Below the pieces are notes generated by a model that was not told where the DNA came from, made no database searches, and saw only the letters and a list, made by a program, of their open reading frames with translations. A stretch of 64,000 nt of DNA from Thiorhodovibrio frisius (GTDB lineage: Bacteria; Pseudomonadota; Gammaproteobacteria; Chromatiales; Chromatiaceae): positions 4,520,501 through 4,584,500 of the forward strand of contig NZ_CP121471.1 in assembly GCF_033954835.1 (NCBI RefSeq), given 5' to 3'. This document shows, one piece after another, positions 44,901 to 52,903 of the stretch. The position numbers and the translations under genes are program-made. Position 1 is the stretch's first letter, and each line of letters opens with the position of its first letter.

Positions 44901-44924
44901 GACTATGCAATTCCGGCAAGACTT
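44901..44924 (-). promoter_or_regulatory. Island motif copy 6
   Basis: Minus-strand AAGTCTTGCCGGAATTGCAT followed by AGTC, 144 bp upstream of the S8 protease and 57 bp past the end of AraC copy 2. Confidence 0.75.
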
Positions 44925-44980
44925 AGGGTCGCCGCGGGAACGGCGGGTGGAGCTGGGTCATGTTCAGGCACTGAGCGCGT

Positions 44981-46117
44981 TCAGACGCTGAGCGCGCGCG
45001 CCAGGGTGAGTGAGGGCTTTTCGTGAAAAAGCGCGCGATAATCCCGGGAAAAATGCCCCATTTGCAGGAAGCCCCAGCGGGTCGCCACGGCCGTCACCGA
45101 GGTGGTCGCGGCGCCGGGATCAAGCAGCTCGGCGCGCGCGCCGTTCAAGCGCAGTCGGCGCAGGTAGGTTGCCGGTGGGCATCCCATCTGCTCGTTGAAA
45201 ACGTAGCGCAGGGTGCGCTCCGAGACATGAAGATGCGCGCACAGGTCCACCATTCCAGGGGTTATGCCCCGGTTGAGGCAGTCCTCCATGAACTCGCGCG
45301 CCGCCCGCGCGGTACGCCATGCACGTCGGCGACCGTGCAGGTAGGGCGCGTCCCCCGAGTGCCACGGGCCAGAGGCCGTGATCGCGAGCAGTATTTGCTC
45401 CTTCAGGATGGCGTGCAGTCCAGCAGGGTCTGCCCCACCGCGACCCGTTCCTGGCGCCTTCCCAACCGTGAGAATCTGGTGCATGACCCTTTCCAGCCGA
45501 GCCTTGCCGACCGTGCCCAGGGATTGCAGGGAGCGGCTAGCGCCCAAGCGATCGGCGAGCGCGGCATCCAGGATATGCAGGTCGCGGATCAGCGCGTTTT
45601 GGTCGATGCGCGCGTAACTGTTGGTGTGACCGCCTGGCATCAGGATGTCGAACTCGTGCTGTTCGGGTTGGAAGAAAGCCAGGTCCTCGCCAGCGATGAC
45701 AAACTGGGAAAATCGCGCGTCGTGATGACCGCGATCAATGAACGACAGGGTGCATTGTCCGGGCGGTAGGGCGCCGGATTTGTTGACGCTTTGATGGTGC
45801 TGCTCGTGAACCAACGTCAGGTCGCCGAAGTCGACGATGTCCATGCGGCCGTGGAACTGGCCGGGGCTGATTTGGCGGTAGATGATGGGGACCCAGGACT
45901 GGGCGCCGGCGGCTTGGGAAGCATCGATAAAGGCGAGGTTGCGCGAGGAGCGGTCTTGGTGCTTATCGATCGCGTCCGCGCGAGCGGTCATTGCGCCGAT
46001 GGTGCCGTGGCGCGATTGCGGAAGGTGATTCAGTTGTGGGGGGGGCGCTGGACTATAAGGGGGCGTGCGCGCGGCGCTGGACAATTGCTTCATCCTCTCT
46101 TCTGTGTGGGGTGGCAT
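44981..46117 (-). CDS. AraC-family transcriptional regulator, copy 2
   Basis: 378 residues from MPPHTEERMKQLSSAARTPP; Met at 46093 is an alternative start. From IDASQAAGAQSWVPIIYRQI onward it is nearly identical to copy 1 (15984-17096), including the helix-turn-helix regions. The first 60 or so residues differ. DNA identity extends past the stop into the motif region. Copies 1 and 2 are direct repeats about 29 kb apart, so recombination could delete the segment between them. Near-identity implies recent duplication or gene conversion and probably the same DNA site. Confidence 0.87.
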   Translation of the reverse strand: MPPHTEERMKQLSSAARTPPYSPAPPPQLNHLPQSRHGTIGAMTARADAIDKHQDRSSRNLAFIDASQAAGAQSWVPIIYRQISPGQFHGRMDIVDFGDLTLVHEQHHQSVNKSGALPPGQCTLSFIDRGHHDARFSQFVIAGEDLAFFQPEQHEFDILMPGGHTNSYARIDQNALIRDLHILDAALADRLGASRSLQSLGTVGKARLERVMHQILTVGKAPGTGRGGADPAGLHAILKEQILLAITASGPWHSGDAPYLHGRRRAWRTARAAREFMEDCLNRGITPGMVDLCAHLHVSERTLRYVFNEQMGCPPATYLRRLRLNGARAELLDPGAATTSVTAVATRWGFLQMGHFSRDYRALFHEKPSLTLARALSV

Positions 46118-46334
46118 TGGCGGCGCATTCTCGCGGAGACGAGCGGCCGCACAATGACAAGCTCACGCGGAAGACAGGCTACTACGCCGGCGGCTTTGAT
46201 ACCAACGCCGAAACCTTCGAGTCGCCTCCAAAAAGGCACTCCGCTGTGGAGTCGCCGATGGCTGAGTGCTCGGGATAGCAAGGAGTTCACCGCAACGGGT
46301 GCCATTTCAGACGCTCTTGCGGTATGGTTATCCC

Positions 46335-47132
46335 ATGGACCCCATGCTAAATATCGCCATTCGCGCCGCACGCAGTGCCGCGCGCGTTATCATGCGCTCG
46401 TTCGAGCGACGTGATGAACTCATCATTTCCACCAAGCAGCCAAACGACTTCGTCACCGAGGTTGACCGTGCCGCCGAGGCGGCCATCCTGCAGGAAATCC
46501 GCAGCAAGTACCCCAGTCACGCCATTCTGGCCGAGGAAAGCGGTCAGCATTCCGGCAATGACTTCGAGTGGGTGATCGATCCGCTCGACGGGACGACCAA
46601 TTATCTGCACGGTTTTCCCCAGTTTGCCGTCTCCATCGGCCTGCGCCATCGCGGCCTGATGCAGCAAGCGGTGGTCTATGACCCGCTGCACGAAGAACTC
46701 TTCACCGCCAGCCGCGGCGGCGGCGCGCTGCTCAATGACCGGCGCCTGCGCGTCAGCAACAGGCGCGACCTGCGCGGAGCTTTGCTCGGCACCGGAGTCC
46801 CCTTTAAGGACCAGGACGAACTCGCGTTATTTCTCGAGACTCTGAGAGTGATGATTCCCGAGACCGCTGGCGTGCGGCGCCCAGGCTCTGCGGCGCTGGA
46901 TTTTGCCTATGTCGCCGCCGGGCGTCTGGACGGCTTCTGGGAGTTTGGCCTCTCGCCCTGGGATTTCGCCGCTGGTGCCCTACTGGTGCTGGAGGCCGGC
47001 GGCACCGTAACCGACATGGCTGGCGGTGATCGCTTTTTCGAAACCGGCAATGTGGTGGCCGGCAATCTGCGCATTCATCAGGACATTCTCGAACGCCTGA
47101 AGCCCGTGCTCAATGGCCGGCTGAAAGCCTGA
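46335..47132 (+). CDS. suhB: Inositol-1-monophosphatase SuhB
   Basis: 265 residues from MDPMLNIAIRAARSAARVIM (an ATG at 46344 is also possible; the frame is open to 46266). Magnesium-dependent phosphatase; in Escherichia coli SuhB also joins rRNA antitermination complexes. Metal motifs are AEESG, WVIDPLDGTTNYLHGFPQFA and LSPWDFAAGALLVLEAGG. It marks the right-hand end of the accessory island: in related bacteria suhB is divergent from trmJ, which here lies 45 kb away. Confidence 0.92.
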   Translation: MDPMLNIAIRAARSAARVIMRSFERRDELIISTKQPNDFVTEVDRAAEAAILQEIRSKYPSHAILAEESGQHSGNDFEWVIDPLDGTTNYLHGFPQFAVSIGLRHRGLMQQAVVYDPLHEELFTASRGGGALLNDRRLRVSNRRDLRGALLGTGVPFKDQDELALFLETLRVMIPETAGVRRPGSAALDFAYVAAGRLDGFWEFGLSPWDFAAGALLVLEAGGTVTDMAGGDRFFETGNVVAGNLRIHQDILERLKPVLNGRLKA

Positions 47133-47218
47133 TGCGGAGCAAGGCCGCGCGAGTCGGCCCATGTCTTTCTAAAGCAGCGCCTGCACGGATGATGCTTCTG
47201 GCGCGAAGCGAGTAATGA

Positions 47219-48949
47219 ATGTCTGACTGGTATCAATCCTGCGCCATCACTGGCTCGGGCGGCAGCGGCGCCGTCACCGCCGGCATGCTGGTGCTCGAGG
47301 CGGCAGCGCGCGCTGGCTACTATGGGCTAATGACGCGCTCGGCCGGCCCGCAAATTCGCGGTGGCGAGTCGGCCGCCATGCTACGGTTTGGCCCCGCGCC
47401 CGTCACCTGCATGGGCGACAGCTTCGGTATCCTGGCCGCGCTCGATTGGGGAAATTTCGCCCGCTTCGCCGGTGAAATCCCGCTCACTGCCGACACCCTC
47501 ATACTCGCCGACCCCGGCGCTGGCAAACTGCCGCCCGAGCTTGAGCCCTATCGCGAACAAACGCGCTGGATCAATCTGCGCGAACTCGCAGATACAATGC
47601 CCAGCGGGCGTTTCAACATGGTCGCAGTCGGCGCCATCGCCGCCTGCGCGCGCTTGCCGCTGTCGGCGGTACTCGAAGCCGCTACCGCAATCCTGAGCGC
47701 CAAAGGGTCGGAGGTCATCGCCGCCGCCCATGCCTGCATTGGCCTTGGTTACCAACAGCTTCCGGCTGAGGCCGACGCAAGCCCCGCACCGTCTGAGGTA
47801 CCCCGTCGCTGGAGCCTCAGCGGAAACGAGGCCGCTGGACTGGGTGCGCTGCGCGGTGGCGTGCGCTTTGTGGCGGCCTACCCCATCACCCCGGCAACCG
47901 AGATTCTCGAGTGGCTGGCCCCGCGCATCGCGCGTCTTGGCGGCGGCCTGCTGCAAGCCGAGGACGAGCTGGCATCCATCAACATGATCATCGGCAGCTC
48001 CTTCGGCGGCGTGCCCTCCATGACGGCCACCTCCGGTCCCGGACTCAGCCTGATGATGGAGGGAATCGGCCTTGCCGTGGCGAGCGAAACCCCCATCGTC
48101 GTCATCAATGTCATGCGCGGCGGACCGAGCACCGGCATCCCGACCAAGTCCGAACAGTCGGATCTCAACATCGCCCTCTACGGACTGCATGGCGATGCGC
48201 CCCATCTGGTGCTAGCGGCCCTGGATATCGCCGACTGCGTGCTCACGCTCCATTGGGCGACACGACTGGTCGAACATCTGCAAACGGTCGCCATTGTGCT
48301 GTCCGATCAGCTCCTGGGGCAATCGCGCGTCATTGTTGATCCGCCAGAGACACCCGATCTGTCCAATCTGCCCCTTGGCCGCCGTTGCGCCACAGCCGAT
48401 CCGGGCGCCGACTACCAGCGCTACCAACTCACAAAGGATGGCATTTCGCCAATCAGTGCCCCTGGGCTGACGGACCTCAGCTACACCGCCGACGGACTCG
48501 AGCACAACGAGTTCGGCACCCCTTCCAGCCTGGCTGGCGACCATCTCGCGCAACTGACCAAGCGCCGCGATAAGCTGACGCAGTTCGACGCTGGGCCACT
48601 CTGGGCCGAGATCACCGGTGCGGGCGACCTCTGTCTGCTCACCTGGGGCTCGAGTCACGGCGCGGTGCTCGAGGCCGCCGCCAGACTCAATGCCAGTGGC
48701 CGCCCAACCCGGGTGCTCGGTCTGCGGCTCATCGCCCCCCTGCAACGCGCGGCGCTGCACGCAGCCACCACCGGCACTCAGGTCTGGGTAATCGAGTTGA
48801 ATCAGGACGGCCAGCTATTCCACTACCTGCGCTCCGAGGCCGCCCTGCCGGAGGGCGCCAGGTCTTTTGCCCGCCCGGGGCCGTTGCCGCTGCGCCCGGC
48901 GGAAATCCTCACCGCCATTGCTGCGGAGCCTGCTGATGACCACACCTAG
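47219..48949 (+). CDS. korA: 2-oxoacid:ferredoxin oxidoreductase, fused gamma/alpha subunit
   Basis: 576 residues. Oxidises 2-oxoglutarate or a related 2-oxoacid to acyl-CoA, reducing ferredoxin. The N-terminal third is the gamma domain (GSGGSGAVTAGMLVLEAAAR, SAGPQIRGGESAAMLRF); the rest is the alpha domain (GVRFVAAYPITPATEILEWL, LQAEDELASINMIIGSSFGG, ATSGPGLSLMMEG). The gene overlaps korB by 14 bp. Substrate is inferred from family architecture; it could serve 2-oxoglutarate or branched 2-oxoacids. Confidence 0.88.
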   Translation: MSDWYQSCAITGSGGSGAVTAGMLVLEAAARAGYYGLMTRSAGPQIRGGESAAMLRFGPAPVTCMGDSFGILAALDWGNFARFAGEIPLTADTLILADPGAGKLPPELEPYREQTRWINLRELADTMPSGRFNMVAVGAIAACARLPLSAVLEAATAILSAKGSEVIAAAHACIGLGYQQLPAEADASPAPSEVPRRWSLSGNEAAGLGALRGGVRFVAAYPITPATEILEWLAPRIARLGGGLLQAEDELASINMIIGSSFGGVPSMTATSGPGLSLMMEGIGLAVASETPIVVINVMRGGPSTGIPTKSEQSDLNIALYGLHGDAPHLVLAALDIADCVLTLHWATRLVEHLQTVAIVLSDQLLGQSRVIVDPPETPDLSNLPLGRRCATADPGADYQRYQLTKDGISPISAPGLTDLSYTADGLEHNEFGTPSSLAGDHLAQLTKRRDKLTQFDAGPLWAEITGAGDLCLLTWGSSHGAVLEAAARLNASGRPTRVLGLRLIAPLQRAALHAATTGTQVWVIELNQDGQLFHYLRSEAALPEGARSFARPGPLPLRPAEILTAIAAEPADDHT

Positions 48950-49790
48950 CGCCGAGCGCCCCAAGAGCTCCTCCACCACTCTAAGGGCCAAAGACTACAA
49001 GTCCGATGTCAAGCCGGTCTGGTGCCCAGGGTGCGGACATTTTGGCGTACTTGCCGCCCTGACCAAGGCATTTGCCTACCTCGGCCTACCGAAAAACGAA
49101 GTCGTCACCGTCTCTGGCATTGGTTGCTCCTCGCGCATCCCGGCCTACATCGACGGCTATGGCTTTCATGGTGTGCATGGGCGCGCCCTGGCACTTGCGG
49201 CCGGGCTCAAGGCGGCGCGACAAGACCTCACTCTGGTGGTCACCGGCGGCGATGGCGACGGTTTTTCCATCGGCGGCAATCATTTCCTGCATGCCTGCCG
49301 GCGCAATATGGACATGACCTATATCGTCATGGACAACGAGGTCTATGGCATGACCAAAGGCCAGGCATCGCCCACCACCCAGCCCGACTGGTCCCACAGC
49401 AAGCTCACCCCACACGGTACCGGCGTGCCACGGTTTTATCCTGCCGCCATTGCGCTCGCCTCCGGCGCCAGCTTCATCGCCCGTGGCTACGCGGGCGCAC
49501 CCAACGAGCTGGTTCGGCTGCTGGTGCAAGCGCTTGAGCACCCTGGCTTCGCGCTGGTGCAAGTGCTAAGCCCCTGCCAGACCTTTCGCCCAGAGCAGAA
49601 AGCCTGGAAGCAGGCAGTGCATCCGATTGCCGAGCCCGCACCGGCGGACCCGAGCGAAGCCGCGCGACTCATCCAGAGCGACGACGGCCTGGCGCTCGGC
49701 GTACTCTATGCCCAGCGAGCGCCCGTCTATCAGCCGCGCAACCAAGTTGAGGCTGAGCTCAGTGAGATCGAAGCGGAGTTTCTGCTATGA
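48936..49790 (+). CDS. korB: 2-oxoacid:ferredoxin oxidoreductase, beta subunit
   Basis: 284 residues from MTTPSAERPKSSSTTLRAKD, with GGAG upstream; the frame is open from 48867. The cluster Cys are in WCPGCGHFGV, GIGCSSR and LSPCQTF; the thiamine-diphosphate/Mg site is GGDGDGFSIGGNHFLHACRR to MDNEVYGMTKGQ. Pairs with korA. Its stop overlaps the ferritin-like gene (ATGA), so the three genes form one operon. Confidence 0.9.
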   Translation: MTTPSAERPKSSSTTLRAKDYKSDVKPVWCPGCGHFGVLAALTKAFAYLGLPKNEVVTVSGIGCSSRIPAYIDGYGFHGVHGRALALAAGLKAARQDLTLVVTGGDGDGFSIGGNHFLHACRRNMDMTYIVMDNEVYGMTKGQASPTTQPDWSHSKLTPHGTGVPRFYPAAIALASGASFIARGYAGAPNELVRLLVQALEHPGFALVQVLSPCQTFRPEQKAWKQAVHPIAEPAPADPSEAARLIQSDDGLALGVLYAQRAPVYQPRNQVEAELSEIEAEFLL

Positions 49791-50338
49791 ACCAAACCGC
49801 ATCTGAACCCCCATCTAAACAGGAATCGCACTCGATTGAGTCGCTGGAAGAACTCTGCGCCCATGCCCTGGAACTCGAGCACGAGTCAGCCGGGCGCTTC
49901 CACCAACTCGCCGACAGCATGGAAGTGCATCACAACGCCGAGGTGGCAGGGCTATTCCGCGAGCTCGCCGAGCTTAGCGAGGCCCACGCCGCCGCGATTG
50001 AGGCGCACGCCCACGGGCTTAAGCTGCCGCAGATTCCACCTTGGGAATTCAAATGGAACTGCCCGGACGAGCCGGAGAGCCATTGTCTGGACGAAGAAGT
50101 CAATTACCTGATGACCGCCACCCAGGCGCTGCGGGTGGCGCTGTTTAACGAGGAACATGCGCGGGCTTTTTATCAAGGGATTGCCGATCACACCAAAGAT
50201 GCAAAGGTGCGCGACCTCGCGTCGGAAATGGCCACCGAAGAAGCAGAGCATGTCAGCCTGCTCAATGAATGGCTGGAACGGCAATCGCCGGAAGCAGAAC
50301 CCGCCGATGATTTCGATCCGCCAAACGTCCCTGAGTAG
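49787..50338 (+). CDS. Ferritin-like domain protein
   Basis: 183 residues, four-helix ferritin-like fold. Likely di-iron ligands are in LELEHESAGRFHQLAD, ELSEAHAAAIEAHAH, NEEHARAFYQGIADH and TEEAEHVSLLNEWLER. No rubredoxin centre is present. The 4-bp overlap with korB suggests co-regulation, perhaps oxygen or peroxide protection of the iron-sulfur enzyme. A strong terminator follows 17 bp after the stop. Confidence 0.82.
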   Translation: MNQTASEPPSKQESHSIESLEELCAHALELEHESAGRFHQLADSMEVHHNAEVAGLFRELAELSEAHAAAIEAHAHGLKLPQIPPWEFKWNCPDEPESHCLDEEVNYLMTATQALRVALFNEEHARAFYQGIADHTKDAKVRDLASEMATEEAEHVSLLNEWLERQSPEAEPADDFDPPNVPE

Positions 50339-50355
50339 ACAAGCCCGACTCAAAC

Positions 50356-50389
50356 GCAAAAAGGCCGGCACCATGGCCGGCCTTTTTGC
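50356..50389. terminator. Bidirectional intrinsic terminator
   Basis: Perfect 14-bp inverted repeat GCAAAAAGGCCGGC / GCCGGCCTTTTTGC with a 6-nt loop, giving a GC-rich stem with T-runs on both strands. Serves the korAB-ferritin operon and the convergent sulfur globule protein gene. Confidence 0.93.
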
Positions 50390-50444
50390 CCGATGAGCCC
50401 ACGTCCGGCACTTGGGTGCCGGTAGCGGACTGGATTCAGCGAGC

Positions 50445-50813
50445 TTACTGCTGCTCAGCCTGCGGCTGCTGCGGAGCAGGCGCGCCATAGGGGGCTGGAG
50501 CGCCATAAGGAGCCGGGGCGCCGTAAGGAGCGACTGGCGCACCATAGGGGTAGCCGTAAGGGCCGCCATAGTAGTAGGGAGCGTCATACCCATAGCCGCG
50601 CCCATAACCGCGACCATTGCCACGCCCGCGACCACCGCCGCTGAAGCTCATGTTGAAGTCGCCGTAGCCGTCTCCGAACATATCGTTCCAGAAATCACCA
50701 ACGCCATCATTGTAGCCAGGGCCGTAGCCACCACCCGGACCCCACCAGGCGCTGGCGGTTGCTGAAACACCAAGAAGTGCGGCCACAGCCGCTGCGGTTG
50801 CAAGCTTTTTCAT
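50445..50813 (-). CDS. Sulfur globule protein
   Basis: 122 residues with signal peptide [20 protein letters not shown] ending at SAWWGPGG. The mature part is rich in Gly, Tyr, Trp and Asn ([20 protein letters not shown]) and ends in YGAPAP repeats. It matches the envelope proteins (SgpA/B/C) of periplasmic sulfur globules in purple sulfur bacteria. Which paralogue it is cannot be decided. A consensus promoter lies upstream, implying high expression. This gene is the main clue to the organism type. Confidence 0.88.
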   Translation of the reverse strand: MKKLATAAAVAALLGVSATASAWWGPGGGYGPGYNDGVGDFWNDMFGDGYGDFNMSFSGGGRGRGNGRGYGRGYGYDAPYYYGGPYGYPYGAPVAPYGAPAPYGAPAPYGAPAPQQPQAEQQ

Positions 50814-50874
50814 TATCCAATCTCCGTTGAGTTATTGCTTTCGAGCTGACGCCAATGCGGCGCCAACGAAGTTA

Positions 50875-50902
50875 ATTATATTAGCGGTTACTAATGTGTC
50901 AA
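50875..50902 (-). promoter_or_regulatory. Sigma-70 promoter of the sulfur globule protein gene
   Basis: Minus-strand TTGACA (50897-50902), 16-bp spacer, TATAAT (50875-50880): both hexamers match the consensus exactly. Predicted transcription start near 50868, giving a 5' leader of about 55 nt with GGAG before the ATG. Confidence 0.88.
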
Positions 50903-50951
50903 CCGGAAATCTCGTTTAGCCTGCCTCGGAACCTCGCGAGCCGACGAACGG

Positions 50952-51653
50952 TTAGCCCGCGCGTGGAGTTTTCAGGCGCAAGCCAAGCGCATGAGTGACC
51001 CTTTCGGCAAGCGCATCCGGTGTGGGCAAAATGACCTCGGCCGGGATCTCGTGGCGCACATGCAGGCGCTCGAAATCCTCGAACCCATAGGACACCATAA
51101 AGGGATGCATGCCGGTGCCGACTGCGGCGCGGTAGTCCTTCACCTCGTCACCACAGGCATAGGCACGCGCCGGATTAATCTTAAAGCGCTCGCGCAGCTC
51201 ACGAAAATAGGGCAGCTTATGCTCGCTAAGCGGCAGGTGCACCAGAAAGTCGAGCATGCCGTGGTCCAGCCCATGGCGCTCGAACAGTCGATGCAGGGTG
51301 CTTAGCGGATCATTGGTAATGTTGCGGGTCACAATGCCGACTTTCACATCCGCAGCCTCGGCCAGCGCATGAATCAGATGCTCGATGCCATCAAACATGC
51401 GCGCCTCCTCGCGGTAGACCTCGGTCAGGGTAGCCACCAGCTTGGTGCGCTTCTGCCAGCCAATCTGCTGGCGCAGGTTTTGCGGCATCTCCTTGAAGCC
51501 ACCAAGATACTTAAAGATGTTGCGCCGCTTCTGAAAACGCGCCAGCGGACCTATGTCCATGCTGTGATGGTTAAAGGTTTTTTCGATCGCGCGAAAGGCA
51601 TCGATGGTGGTGCCATCAGCATCCAGAATCACCAGTCGGTCGTCGCTATACAT
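50952..51653 (-). CDS. HAD-superfamily hydrolase
   Basis: 233 residues. HAD motif I is LVILDADGTTIDAF (nucleophile Asp plus general acid Asp), motif II VGIVTRN and motif IV YACGDEVKDYRAA. Resembles phosphoglycolate-phosphatase-like HADs, but substrate is unknown. The cap region includes NIFKYLGGFKEMPQNLRQQI. It lies between sgp and pyrD on the minus strand, with its own apparent promoter region. No signs of transfer. Confidence 0.83.
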   Translation of the reverse strand: MYSDDRLVILDADGTTIDAFRAIEKTFNHHSMDIGPLARFQKRRNIFKYLGGFKEMPQNLRQQIGWQKRTKLVATLTEVYREEARMFDGIEHLIHALAEAADVKVGIVTRNITNDPLSTLHRLFERHGLDHGMLDFLVHLPLSEHKLPYFRELRERFKINPARAYACGDEVKDYRAAVGTGMHPFMVSYGFEDFERLHVRHEIPAEVILPTPDALAERVTHALGLRLKTPRAG

Positions 51654-51791
51654 GGGCGTCGGCTTCCAGCAGGCAGGCGCGTAAACCGGCCTATAAAGGT
51701 CGCCTGCCGATTGAAGCGGGACGGTATCCGGCGGGCGCGGTTTCAGAGTGGCGAAATGATCCGCAAGCGCGTTCTTAAGTGCAAGGAGTTT

Positions 51792-52862
51792 TCACAGTCC
51801 CAAAGACCTTGGCCGCAACTCCAAGTCTTGACCAAGGATACACCGCACCAGAGCCGGGCCATGGTAAATCAGCCCGGTGTAGAGCTGAATCAGATCGGCG
51901 CCGGCGTTGAGCTTTGCCACGGCATCCTGGGGCGAGAAGATTCCGCCAACGCCAATGAGTACCGCCTGTTCACCCAGTTCCGCGCGCAGCCTGGCGAGCA
52001 GTTCTGTGCTGCGGGCAAACAATGGCCGGCCGGACAGACCGCCGCTCAGCCCGGCGGGCGGCTCGGGCAAGGCCGAGAAATCAATGGTGGTGTTGGTCAG
52101 GATCAAACCCGCACAGCCTTCGTCCAGGGCTGCCCGGGCGCAGTCGATAGCGTCATCATCAGCCAGGTCTGGTGCCAGCTTGACCAATAGCGGACGGGGC
52201 GCGGCGAGCCCCTGATTGACTGTCTGCACCGCCGAGATGATGCGCCTGACATCATCAATACTCTGAAGATTTCGCAGGCCAGGCGTATTAGGGCTGGAAA
52301 TATTCACCGCGACATAGTCTGCCCAGTCACCCAGTACCGAGAAACTCTGGCGATAGTCAGCTGCGGCCTCTGCGGGAGTAGCGCGTTTGGACTTGCCAAT
52401 ATTCACCCCAAGCGGCACACGCAGGCATCCGCCCTCGCGCAGCGCGCGCAACCGGCAGGCCATGTGCTCGGCACCCAGGTTGTTAAAACCCATTCGGTTG
52501 ACCAACGCACCCTGATGCGGAAAGCGAAACAGCCGCGGACGCGGATTGCCCGGCTGGGGATGCGCAGTCACCGTGCCAACCTCGACAAAACCAAAGCCCA
52601 TGCGCTGCCAGGCTTGCACCGCAGTAGCGTCCTTGTCGAGCCCGGCTGCCAGCCCGACGGGATTGGGAAAATCAATCCCCATCAGACGCCGAACGCCGGT
52701 CTGGCCAAGGGTCTTTGTCCGCGATGGCACATCCAGGCGGTCCAGCGCCCGTGACCAGGCACCTGCCAGTGTCAGGGTCAAACGATGGGCCAACTCAGGA
52801 TCGAGCCGAAACAACAGCGGACGCAGCAGCCGCCAGCTTCCGGTTGTGGGTTCATGGGTCAT
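51792..52862 (-). CDS. pyrD: Dihydroorotate dehydrogenase (quinone)
   Basis: 356 residues from MTHEPTTGSWRLLRPLLFRL; a TTG at 52877 is a weaker alternative. Class 2 membrane-associated enzyme oxidising dihydroorotate with a quinone in pyrimidine synthesis. Landmarks: FPNPVGLAAGLDKDATAVQA, NRMGFNNLGAEHM, VNISSPNTPGLRNLQ, LILTNTTIDFSALP and GVGGIFSPQDAVAKLNAGAD. The N-terminal helices expected of class 2 are present. Divergent from the cardiolipin synthase gene (41 bp). Confidence 0.93.
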   Translation of the reverse strand: MTHEPTTGSWRLLRPLLFRLDPELAHRLTLTLAGAWSRALDRLDVPSRTKTLGQTGVRRLMGIDFPNPVGLAAGLDKDATAVQAWQRMGFGFVEVGTVTAHPQPGNPRPRLFRFPHQGALVNRMGFNNLGAEHMACRLRALREGGCLRVPLGVNIGKSKRATPAEAAADYRQSFSVLGDWADYVAVNISSPNTPGLRNLQSIDDVRRIISAVQTVNQGLAAPRPLLVKLAPDLADDDAIDCARAALDEGCAGLILTNTTIDFSALPEPPAGLSGGLSGRPLFARSTELLARLRAELGEQAVLIGVGGIFSPQDAVAKLNAGADLIQLYTGLIYHGPALVRCILGQDLELRPRSLGL

Positions 52863-52903
52863 AATGCAAGGGTGCAAGTTGCCAACAGCATCGAGAGTAT
52901 CGC

